Source: Cryptomeria japonica
Taxonomy: Eukaryota > Streptophyta > Pinopsida > Cupressales > Cupressaceae
Length of the DNA: 64,000 nt
Assembly (NCBI RefSeq): GCF_030272615.1
Contig: NC_081413.1
Location: 336,407,302-336,471,301, forward strand
Direction of reading: 5' to 3'
Shown: in pieces, positions 1 to 11,002 of the stretch
Position numbering within the stretch: position 1 is the first letter of the stretch
How the letters are laid out: each line of letters opens with the position of its first letter
Position numbers and translations under genes: made by a program
Notes under the pieces: model-generated
The model's input: the letters and a program-made list of their open reading frames with translations, nothing else
Told to the model about the DNA's origin: nothing
The model's database searches: none

Positions 1-34
1 TAAAAAAATAAAAAATTATTTCCCCCTTAGTTGC

Positions 35-3000
35 TGTAATGCCCCGCCAGGAAACCCCTAAGGGTTTAAGTTAAAAACACTCAAATAGAGTGTAAATTTT
101 ATTTTTTTTAAATAATAATTAAGAGCGTTAATGAAAAGTTACAATATTAAGATAGATTGAAGTTATCTCAAAGTTATCTCTAACTAGATAACACAGCGGA
201 AGGCTAAATGATCCTAAGAGGTTTCCCAATGCGATTACATAACCTTACACCCAACTCAACTTGCGTCATAAGATCCAATAAACTGATTATCTTAATTACG
301 AGATAATGCATAGATCTTGATTATATATGTGTTCAATGGTTTGACATCTTAGAATTTTAGGAAGCGTTCATTTACTTTGGTGGTTAGGAGGCCTTTAATA
401 GGTTATTTATTCAATGCACTTAAATTCATAATTTTCATTAAGAGGTCTCCCAAAAAGTTCATGTGTTTAATATAATGAAGTTCATTCCTTGGGTTAGTGG
501 TATCCATTCACAATTGATTTCATTCTTAAATGTTAAAAATATGCCTAATGAGATTCATTCATTTGAGGTTAAACTACGATTAATAAAACAAGGATTCCTT
601 CATTTGATTTTAAAGTATCCACCCTCATTTGATATATATTTCTTAAATATTAACAGGTATGGTTAATAAGAAGAATTCGTTCCTTAAGGATTAACTACAA
701 CAATTAGAGTGAGATCCCTTCATTTGATTTCATGCATAGCCAACTAATGAGTTGAAGATTCTTATGAAAGGTATAATGTGAGTAGCCATGGAATTCTTTT
801 GAAGTTTAATAATTGCAAATAAATGGACTAATTTTCATTGAGATGGATAAGCATTAGGACTCATGAGAGCATCCTTTAAATTAAAGTATCGTTAACTCGA
901 TGACAATCATCATTTCAAGATTAGAGTAATAAGATCATAATGACGTTCTTCTATTAGGATTTAAAATACAAATATCTTATTGCATATCTCTTTTTTTGTT
1001 AAATGAAATTAATAGGAGAGAGATACTTTTACTAGAATTTAATGTATAAACAACTAATCAATTATTTCCCATTCTAGTTCAATTTTAGCAAACATGAGGG
1101 ATTTCCTTTTATAAGGATTAACATATGGGTTTTCTAGTTGAGTTCACCCAATTATAGAAATAATCTGGTGAGGGTTATTGTTAAGATTAAAACGTGAAAT
1201 AACTTAACAAATCATCCAATGCCAATGAAGCATAATTAACATGGCGTGAATTCATTCACTAAGGTAAAAGATAGATGTTTATATGATGTTCAACCTTTTA
1301 ATCTCAATCTGGGAATTGTGACATAAGTTTTAACTTTGTTTCCTCTTTACATTCATTCCATTTATATACTTAACAACAAGTTAATCCAATAAAGTATTCT
1401 AGCAAGATTCTTTCCACTATTACAGTTTAAATTAACATTATCAAATTACTTTTTCCACAACTTTAATTTCAATATTTAAATACTTTGCCATATTCATAAT
1501 TCACAACGTTTTATGAACTTAAATAACTACATTTATCCAGGTGTTTAAGATCATGCACTTAAATTTGAATTCCTTAAATTTCCACCATACACTCATGCAA
1601 GAATACATTCATTCATGATAATTTAAAACATAAAACAAAGCACACTATAAACATCGCATAACACAGATATGATCTCGGAGTTCACCCCGGATGGGCTACA
1701 TCTTCGGGTCTGCTCAACTGCAAGACCCCTATGGTATTATATCGTTAGGAATTACATAATTTATAAGTCTTTTACATCTTGCCACTAGGCAAATACAATC
1801 AATATACAACAGACACCTCGGACGTTAATTACAAAATGATCCCTTTTGTAACGGATCCTACTAAATACATCAAGTAAAAAAAACAAGGATTTCTTAACAG
1901 GTGGTACCTTAAATGGAGACTAGACCGACGTTGGATAGACCAAAGCAATCAGATGATGGGGACCCAACAAATTTTGCCAAAATAATAAGTCATGCTCAAG
2001 CGTTAACGAGAAAATTCATCACTTTCTCAATTGACATAAACGTCTAACCAAATTAATTAACCCTTAGATCCCCACTAATGATAAGATGGTTTTTACTAAG
2101 ATACTCTAGCCCCTTTTTAACTACACAAGGATTACCTTATTACTATATAGGAGCAAAAATAAATTAAGAGTAAATAAAGAAATGGGAAAACCGTTCCCGA
2201 GCTAAATTAATCTTTTATTGCATACATAAAAGCAAATTAAGGACTAACACCACCATTTCGATTTACTCATTAACACCTAACCGCGAGTCCTAACATTTCC
2301 CACTTAAAAGAATTAAAGCCTAATTGCACTTTTCAACATTTGCAAGATAATGAAACTCGTTTCCATATTATATTTCAAAAAGACAACATCAATATAGGCC
2401 ATCACAGTATATAAATACAATTAGATGATTACCTATATTAACACATATTTTTACATATCTATTTATATATATATATTTTTTTAACATTTAAAATAAACAT
2501 TCATTACTTGTTAGCATGTTCATCTCAACTCAAATTCTAATATAACATATTGCTTTAAATACATTTATATATATAAGCACCCTTTTGTCTCTTTTTTTTT
2601 TTGATAGTATAAAATAACACCAACTAAAACCATTTTTTTTTAAAAACAAACTTACTTAAGAAAAGAACTATCTAATATTAAACAAACCACAGCAAAACCA
2701 AATAAACAATTTTAAAGGTTAGCAACGGCTAAACCCTAGCCGAGCCGAACCCTACCGCCGGGGAATTACTGCGTGGCCGAACCCTACCATCGGGGATTAC
2801 CGCGTGGCGGCGCCACTGCGGTGCCCGCAGGTCCGCGACGCCCTGCGGCTACCGCGGCCCCTGCGGCCACCGCAGTGCCGCGGCCACCGGTTCCCTATAC
2901 ATACGAGCAGGGAGTATTAACACAGAAGGGAGCGGGGGAGGGGAGGAGGAGCGGGTGGAGCTCCGCTCCCTGCCCTCCAACCCCAAACAAAGGCTTCTTC

Positions 3001-4806
3001 TAACATAAAAACCTCCGCCCAGTTCATTAACTTTTATCTTTTTTTTTTTTTACATTCAGGTTCGAAACAATGAAAACCAAAACGCCCGCCACAGTATGAT
3101 CATAAAAGATTAAAAACGCACAGGCTCAAAATCATAAGTTCGTTTTAAACGAACTGTATTTTAGGTATCAAGATATTTGATGATAACATTTTTTTTTTCA
3201 AACACAAACAGGTTTTAACACACAAAAGATATGAGGAATTACAACACCTCAAAAACATTTCCAGATTTATACCAACATATCCATTATGGGAGAAGGTTTT
3301 CGTAACAAATTTAAAATCACAAAATCCATCAAGAATGAGGGTTTGATTCAAGAACAACCAAGATTGAAAGTAAACTGAAAACTAAACCCCAAATCATTCA
3401 TGGATAAGACTATTTTTTTGTATTCAACAAATAAATAAGGTAGTGGATTCGAATCCTACCTCATAATGCAAATCCGGGCATGAATCTTGATGAAGAGCTT
3501 CCCCAATCTGTTGCTCCCATGCAAATTCCCCATTTTTTTTTTTTTTTCCCAAAAAGAACTCCCAAGCAAAGAACCCCCAAAATGCTTGCAAAACTAGGTT
3601 AAAAAGAGAACCCTAATTTTGCCCTAATTTTTAATTTCGAATTTAGGCATTTTATTTTTAAAATAAAATAGATGAAAACCCCAATGGGAGTCATTCCTTT
3701 CCTCCTTACTCATTTTTCTTTTAAAATTTAAAAGCTTCCATCTCTTATTCAACTGTAATTTTTTTTTTTAAATTTTCTTCATATCACTTTAGCCAACACT
3801 TTATACTTTGATTAATTTAATTTTCTAAAAAATCAAACTTTTATACTTTGTCCACTTTACAAGTAAAATGGAACTAATTTCTTTTAAATAGTAAATTTTA
3901 CCCTTTTTCCCCCAACAAGCGAAAATGATTAATTTATTTCTATTTCTCAATTGACTTTTAAATTTTTCCTTTCCAAAACGCATAATTTATTAAAATCGTC
4001 GTTATTAAAATTAACTATTAAATTAACTCGCTACAACAAAATAAAGCGACATTTTAAAATACATGACTAATCTAGTACAAGAGTCTTATTTATTCTAATT
4101 TCCCAACTACATATGCATAAATGTTGCAAATGTGTAAATGAGCACGCTAACCCCAGTTAAATACCTTAAGCTTGCCACGATAATAATTTAAAGCAATCTC
4201 TTAAATTAATGATCAATCATATAAAGGAAGCTACCCCTTTAAATTTCTAAATTCCTAATGTGCTCATCTACTCATAAATTTTGAATTTAATACTTAGGAT
4301 AACAAACCTCACTTACCTCGCGCAAGGCACGCAAATCGAGGAAGTCCTTCAAATCTCTCGACACGCATCCCAGTGAAAAGAAAGCCCCACGAATCCATAC
4401 ACGATGCTCACCTAACCATGGCTAAGGCAAGACGAGGGTTATATGACCACCAAATCCGAATTCTAAAGATGAAAGGGGCATACTCAACCTTGCAAATCCC
4501 AAAGGAGATAAACCTTGCCCTAAGCGGTGTTGTACCTGCAATCTCCTGCACCCATGAATTCATACAAGCATGCATATACATATACATATTCAATAAAGGC
4601 GTTAGCTCAAAATCCAACACAAGGGTTAGGAACAATTACATTTACACGAAAATCGATGCAAAAGCACAATAATAAGTATGCACAGTTATTTATATTATCT
4701 AAACTACACATTTCACCATGGTTAACCTACCTTTCAAGAATGCCACATAGGAAGTCAATCATGGTCAAATGGGTTTTACAAGTCTAACTAGGGTATGGGC
4801 ATTACA
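35..4806. mobile_element. Solo LTR, 4.77 kb, gypsy-type
   Basis: The unit starts TGTAATGCCCCGCC and ends GGGTATGGGCATTACA, so its ends form the short inverted repeat TGTAATGCCC/GGGCATTACA expected of an LTR. The same five bases, GTTGC, flank it at 30-34 and 4807-4811, a clear target duplication. No gag-pol motif is present, so it is best read as one LTR left after LTR-LTR recombination. It is AT-rich apart from a GC-rich island near 2.73-3.0 kb. Orientation is not certain. A short non-coding element with LTR-like ends is the alternative. Confidence 0.72.
2728..3000. repeat. GC-rich island with short direct repeats in the solo LTR
   Basis: A sharp GC-rich patch in an otherwise AT-rich LTR. 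It begins with two near-copies of a roughly 32-bp unit (GCCGAACCCTACC, then CGGGG, then GCGTGG) and continues with CCGCGG/CTGCGG-type words. The short reading frame across it (2773-3003) is proline/alanine-rich and looks like a by-product of composition, not a gene. It could be the promoter or leader part of the LTR; that is inference. Confidence 0.55.
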
Positions 4807-4856
4807 GTTGCTTAGTTGTGTGGTTTTTCCTTTGGGGTTCCTGGCGAGGCATTACA
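4807..4856 (-). mobile_element. Edge of a related LTR that hosts the solo LTR
   Basis: Read on the minus strand this begins TGTAATGCCTCGCCAGGAA, nearly the same as the start of the solo LTR at 35 (TGTAATGCCCCGCCAGGAA). The solo LTR therefore sits about 50 bp inside the edge of a second LTR of the same family. The rest of that host LTR should lie left of base 35 and outside the window. Confidence 0.55.
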
Positions 4857-5482
4857 ATAATGAAGTACTACAATTCATAAATAAATGACATACATAATAT
4901 CAATGTTATCCAATCACTGGATCATATAGAATCTAAATCCACAATGCATCAAAATGTGCACTACAAGGTAAAATGATTCCATAACATGGTTCAATTACTT
5001 TTCTCAATAATTCTCATGCAACCATATACTCATTTGCAACACCAATGAAATCATATAAAATAATAACCAATTAGGCATGCATAATGAATCACAACATCAT
5101 CAATCTAAGTACTGAAATCAATCATAATGTGGAATTGCATCTTATCCACTAGTCTTATGAAGATCCTATGCCAAAAGGGTCTCATGACCATGATGTATCA
5201 AGGTTCTATCTTGAAAGATAAATACATAATAGAAATGAAAGATATTCTTATGATGGGTTCGGGATAGGACCCCAAACCCCTAAGATATATATAATACATA
5301 GGAAAATTACGTCTAATCATCCCCCAAGGGGTCAACATTCACTAATTTATCTATCTAACATAGCCCATCCTTTTGAATCAAAGCATATTTACATATTGTA
5401 CCAACCATTCATGCAAACTATTAATAAGGTCAACCATAGTCAAACTAGGTTAACCAAAGCATGATCGGGGAGGGGTACTACA
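4857..5482 (-). mobile_element. LTR remnant with a TGTAGTACCCCTCC edge
   Basis: There is no gene here. The right edge, read on the minus strand, is TGTAGTACCCCTCCCC, resembling the LTR starts at 15,220 (minus) and 57,765 (plus). AT-rich sequence fills the rest. It is probably the outer part of an LTR cut short where the copia fragment begins. I see no target duplication or polypurine tract, so the limits are uncertain. Confidence 0.4.
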
Positions 5483-7007
5483 GTTAGGAAATAAAAAGGA
5501 ATTCAGGAGAAAGCACAGAGTCAACAACCTAATGGTTGGAAGAGTAGAAGAAATAAGGAGAGAAACCATTACAATCTGGAAGAAGTTTCTCATTGAAAAC
5601 TAGCTAGTAGAAATTGTTTCACAAGATGATGCCACTCAGTCATAGAATCCTCTGGTAAATGATGTAAATAAGGAGGAGGACACTCAAGATGTTACAGAGA
5701 AACAAATTTTGGATTCTGTAAAGGTTATTCTTGTTAAGGAGAATGATAAATCAGCCGAGACAGAGGTTGGTGCACCAAGTGGTGACACCAGTGCAAAGGA
5801 GGCACCTAAAGAGGACAAAACCAAACAAGTTGAGGATGAGAAAAAGGAAGAAGAAAAATAGGAGGAATCAAATAAAGGGAAGGGTAAGGTAACATAAACT
5901 CTGATACTTATGGAAATTGATACATTAAAAATACAGAGCCAAGGGAGCTTTCCACAATTTAATATTAGTTTTGACAAACCCTTCAATTAGAATTCTCTAA
6001 CAGAAAGGACGATTTTTGTTGGTGCTCTCCAAGCACAAGCCAGTCAAGACTCAAGAAAATAGTTTCATTTTTGGAACAGGTGGTACTGGAACACCAACTT
6101 GATGCTAATTCTAGTTCATCCGATAAGCTTAAGAACTTGATAGATCATATATGCACTCAATTTGATTCTTTGACCAAGGCATTAGCTAGGCAGGCTATGG
6201 AGAAATTTAAAGATGCCAAAGTACAAACATTTTTGCAAATTATTAGCAATGATAAGGCCCAACTTGAAAAAGAATTAAAACTAATTGATGAGGCCTTAAC
6301 GGAAGGCGGTAAAATTTATGTCTTGTCTAGTTTTCACAAATTTTACTACTGAAATATACAAGCAAATAGATAATTGTAGAGGATAGTTAGCTCATATTTC
6401 TCAGGATTATGATCCTACAACTAACTTAACCAGAAATATTGAAGGCCAAATTTTGACTATTATGGAGCAGATTAAGAATCTTGAGAAGGAGAAGGAGAAA
6501 ATGGTTAGGCGGTCAGGTAAGATTTAGAACCTAATTGGTCCCTAGTTAGACACCTTAGTGTATCATAAAATGGAGTGCATTCAAAATATCTCTCAGGAGA
6601 CTCCAACTGAGCTTGCAGCTATAGAATTTCATGCTTATTTTTTGAATGGTTTTGTTTCAATTTTGGAGAAGTTGTCAGCAGGATGGAACACCTATCTTGG
6701 GTTCCTTAATATGGCATATGTAGATGTCCTTAAGCATTTATAGATTTGATCATTTGGTGTGTGTGTATATATGTATAGGCAATTTTGATGCACACCCCAT
6801 CTTTGGCATTGTTGTCAAAGGGGGGGAGATAAGGTGAAAAATGTACAAGTTGATTGTGTACAGTTCAGTGATGCAGATTTTTGGGCTATTGATCTAAGGG
6901 GGAGCCTTAGAATTATTTCATTCTTTTTCATCTGGTGTACAGATTTCATAGGTTTCAACACTTAGTCATTTTTCAGGAGTGTTGCCATCAATGCCAAAGG
7001 GGGAGAT
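5483..7007 (+). pseudogene. Ty1/copia (SIRE-like) 3' internal region, broken
   Basis: Plus-strand remnants encode charged, coiled-coil-like stretches, rich in lysine and glutamate (about 5690-5870) and heptad-like (6071-6350 and 6430-6740). They lie directly upstream of a copia polypurine tract and LTR. SIRE/Maximus copia elements carry an additional env-like coiled-coil frame in this position, which is the family suggested here. No integrase or reverse transcriptase motif is visible; the 5' part is absent. The frame is decayed, with several breaks. Assignment rests on position and composition, not on a conserved catalytic motif. Confidence 0.5.
6994..7007 (+). other. Copia polypurine tract
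   Basis: The purine run AAAGGGGGAGAT lies immediately before an LTR start TGTTGGCAATTGACACCC. This is the plus-strand priming site and the adjacent 3' LTR start typical of plant copia elements. Confidence 0.75.
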
Positions 7008-7977
7008 TGTTGGCAATTGACACCCATCCAGTGATTTTTGATGCTTGATTTATGGTTTAGGGTTGTCATTGATGGCAACTCTTCTTGGTGATTTGATCCA
7101 ATGATCGTGATTCACCTTATCTTGAAGCAAGAGTTAACTGCTAGGAAGTTAATTGGTAATTCAGGGCTATCTCAGTGACGTTTTGGTCTGAAAAGATTTC
7201 CAATGATTGCGGTAATTTTGGTGATTGATTTTGTGATCTCGGTGAATGGAAAGATTCTTAGGAAGCATGTGACTATACTCTTTTGGTCTGGTGCTATGTT
7301 TTGTTTGTGATTGAAGCCGACTTGAAGCTACACGTTACACTTCTTGAAGCTGACTTGAAGGAGATTATTTTCGAATATGACCGGATATATATGATCGAAT
7401 TTGCGATTAGTTTTTGTGGTAATACTATTGTGGTGATATGTTTTGGTGCGATTGAGTGCAGTTTCACGTGCACATTTGATTTATAGATAATCCAGTAGTT
7501 GACTAAGACAGAAACAAAGTATCTACAGAGCGAGGAAAGTCAAATTTTGTGCTTAACTGGAACTCATTCATGCATTATTAGATGTTATTTCAGAGTTCAT
7601 TTCATTGTATTTTCTCATTCTTATCAACTTGTAAGTTAGTGAGACTTCCCTAAAGGTTGTAGCCTTATGGATCATTGTAATTGAGCAGTGAGCTATAAGC
7701 AATGAGCCTGAATGCAAGTACATTCCCCATCTATGTAATATTTATGTACTCATGGCCATAATATATGAATATTGTGGGTCCTAGCCCCACTGTGGTTTTT
7801 CCCTTTCTGGGTTTCCACATAAAAATTCTAGTGTTGTGGATCTGTGGTTTATTTGTTGCTTGTTTATGTTCTTTTCTGTTATGCATTGCTAATCAATGGA
7901 TAAATAATAAGTTTATGGATTTGATTTTCGGAAGATAACTTATTCACCCCACATCTCAATGATCTCTAATTCTAACA
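7008..7977 (+). mobile_element. Ty1/copia 3' LTR, about 970 bp
   Basis: The LTR starts TGTTGGCAATTGACACCC right after the polypurine tract and ends in ATTCTAACA, so it has TG...CA termini. Its downstream part (about 7730-7830) contains the words GTGGTTTTTCCC and GGGTTTCCAC, common near the end of plant copia LTRs. The 5' LTR partner is not in the window. It sits inside, or directly abuts, a gypsy LTR remnant (E4). Confidence 0.72.
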
Positions 7978-8064
7978 ATAAAATATTTATTTAATCTAGG
8001 AGGAGGATAATTTAAATAAATAAATATTTATTTAATTAGGTTAGGACAATTTTGGGTGTCTACA

Positions 8065-8082
8065 TTTTGCCCCTCTTTGAGA
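8065..8082 (-). other. Polypurine tract of E4
   Basis: On the minus strand this reads CTCAAAGAGGGGCAAAA followed by the LTR start TGTAGACACCC. It is almost identical to the E1 tract at 16,726-16,742. Confidence 0.65.
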
Positions 8083-8639
8083 CAATGTAGTTTATCATTT
8101 TGTTTCAAAGAAAAATAATTCACTGATACGGAAGGTTGCCCATGGTAAGTATGCTGACATACCCTCTCAAGAGATTGTGTAAAAAAATTACAAATAAAAA
8201 ATATATATTTGACAATCTCATGATAAGGAGAAAGGAAATGCAGGTGTAATGCTTAAAACTGCATATGTGGTAGCACTAGTAGATTTTTAGAGCTAAACAT
8301 GTGAAGGTGATAGAAATATGTTGTTGATAAGACTGAAGTGACAAATGTGATAAAAAAAATACTATTGATGAAACTGATTGTCAGATTGATAAAATCGAAC
8401 AACTAGCTAGTAGGATAAGTTGAGTGATAGCTGATGAAGCTAGAGTGACAAATGTGATAGACAAATGTTGCTCATGAATCTGATAGGGTAAAAAGATGAA
8501 AAAATTGATAGAGCTAATGCTGATGCGATTGTGTTTTCTTGTAGGTTGATCACTAGGAGGGGTTGGACCTTGAAGTGCTTAGAGACCAATGAGACCATCT
8601 GGGTCTAAGGGTGGCAGCTCATCATATCCCTTTGTCACA

Positions 8640-9070
8640 ATCCAATTTGTATCAGTATTTTTATATAATGATGTAGGCACTTGAGGGTGATCTTGTAGCC
8701 ATTATGATATTTATAACATCATTGTATTATGACACATTTTTTGATGATATATATGAGATAAGACCTATTTTGTGTGGCGACTATATGCTTTATGTTCTTA
8801 TGTGATGTTCATGCATAATGCACTATATGTGATGTGATTGGCCTATTATGCTTATGATGATTATATGATGATGCAGTTATTTTATGATGTTTATGTAATG
8901 TAGTTAAGATGTTATATGATTTATATATGTTTTATGATGAGATGGGATAGATTATGTATGATGGACTATGATGATTCTATATGATGATACATGACTTATT
9001 TTGTATGTATACTTGGATTATGATGAATGCATAATGATGTGGAATAAATTATGTATGACCCTATTATGAC
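8640..9070. repeat. TATGATG-rich low-complexity stretch
   Basis: Words such as TTATGATG, TGATGATG and TATATGATG recur irregularly through about 430 bp of E4's 3' untranslated region. There is no fixed period. It looks like decayed short tandem repeats, not a gene. Confidence 0.45.
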
Positions 9071-10889
9071 TCTAATTATACACTAACTAATATGGATGTG
9101 GGATGTATGCTATATGTGGGACTGACATGTGGAGATGCAGAATGAACATGAAATGTAATGCATGACTCTAATGTTTTTGGTGTAATTATACTTAGTCAGA
9201 TGATGCATGACTACATGGGATCAAGAATACAAATGGATTGGCTAGTGGAAGGTAGAAGATATGAGAGTGATGAGCTTCTTATGATATTATCATCATTGAT
9301 CTTATTATGGAAAATTCTTGTGACCATCTAGATATGATGTAGACCTAGATAGTCTGCATTTCATTTGCATTGAGATAAGATAGTCGTAAACAAGGAATGC
9401 CCCTATTCACACTAAACCCATGATATCCTCAGTGACCTTATGTCATCATATCCTTGGACAAGTCATAGTTTTGCTAGGAAACAATCCACAACTAGCAATC
9501 AGGTAATCATGCCCCTTCCCAACCACTCTAGTCCATAGACATCCTTGAGAAGCATAGGAAACATACCAAAAAGATGAAATCAAAAGAAAACAAAAGACAA
9601 CACTAAAAAACACTAAAATTCTCATGTTATAGATATTTCATGCCACAAATGTTTAAAGGTGTATGATCTGGTCACAATTTTGTATCCAACTACAAGGACA
9701 AATAATGCTTGAAGATCCCAAAATCATGCTAGAATCGTACTTTGTCAAAAGATTGATTTGGTGGAAGTTCAATACTATTCATGTCTTATCTAAAACCGAC
9801 TCACTCCATGAAACTGATACTTTATTGTGAAGTAGAGTAGAAATATTATTATAGATCGATGATACAAATGAGTGTTTATTGAGGATTGTGTGCAAATAGA
9901 AGGAAGTTACAAAAAAGTGATGCTCTTCACAAGATGTGATGTAAAGGATCCACTTCCATCACTAGGTCGAAGATATGCCCCTAGTTATAGATAGGACCTA
10001 ATTTTTATGGGTGAAACAAAAGGTTAAAAATGTTTATTGCAGAAGGTGAAATGACCCTAGGTAGAACAATGGCAAGTCGTGATGGGGATGGGTAGGTTAT
10101 TATGAAATGATAGGATGTGAGTGTGTGCAAAGTGAAGGGATTATCAGAGTCTTGAAGGAGGGAGGAGCAAAAAGTCCCTGTACATGATGTCGGTAACCCA
10201 ATTTTCACTGTGGCACTTTCCTAGAGTGCCACTGAAGTGGTCTTCACCATTGGATGAATTTATTCCTCTTTACCTTTTTAAATTATTTTGTCACAAAAGA
10301 CACCTATTTATCAAGTTTTCATCAAGCTGACGATTTTTTTGTTTTGTATTTTTTATATTTCTTTATATTTTTTAGGGATCCTCTAAAGACCTTATATGTA
10401 GAATGTAATGCCTACCAAAATACCCTCAAGAAAATAACCAAACTAACCAACAAATAGAGAATTTTTTTAAGACATTAACTAATGCAACATAATAACTATC
10501 ATTACTCTGAATCATAGATTAACATCACATGAATGCATATAACAATATGAATATAACCATACCCATAACAACACATAACGCAAGTGGAAATAACATCATA
10601 ACAATTATCATCTCAATGCTCTGTCTAATATTTCATTCATCCATTCACTTTCTCCCTAGGGTATCTTAATGCCGCTACTTACTAGAAACATCACAATAAC
10701 ACATCCATATCATGTAATCATTAACATCCATTTAATTTAAGTTCTACTCAGGTACTTTCTTCCTATCTTGAGATTATGAGCTATCAGTGCATATCTTCAT
10801 AACCACATTAACTTTCTAAGTTCATTCTAAAGCAAAAAATCAAATGTTCCTAATTCCCATATCTTCCATTATTCATCTTTCACATCATG

Positions 10890-10939
10890 AGTATATACAT
10901 ATATATACATATGTATATATATACATATATATACATATG

Positions 10940-11000
<61 letters not shown>
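10890..11000. repeat. AT-rich microsatellite (TATATACA then (AT)n)
   Basis: Repeats of TATATATACATATG pass into an uninterrupted AT run at about 10,950-11,000. The tyrosine/isoleucine frame across it on the minus strand is an artefact of the repeat. Confidence 0.85.

Positions 11001-11002
<2 letters not shown>

Larger units (their letters stand above)
7978..10398 (-). mobile_element. E4: 3' flank of an old Tat-like gypsy element
   Basis: Bases 7978-8064 are the outermost piece of an LTR ending TGTCTACA on the plus strand, followed by TTTTGCCCCTCTTTGAG. On the minus strand this is a polypurine tract plus LTR start nearly the same as E1's at 16,726. The interior to 10,398 has no long frame. 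It resembles E1's 3' untranslated region, including a block near 10,300 (CACCTATTTATCAAGTTTTC) that matches E1 near 18,268 in order and wording. E4 is therefore an older relative of E1, cut by the copia fragment on the left and by E5 at 10,399. It is a fossil with no coding part visible. Confidence 0.6.

Noticed and set aside
35-4856. A DNA transposon with about 20-bp terminal inverted repeats (35 versus 4,856)
   Set aside because: The exact 5-bp duplication GTTGC fits 35-4,806, not 35-4,856. The extra 50 bp is better explained as the edge of a related host LTR.
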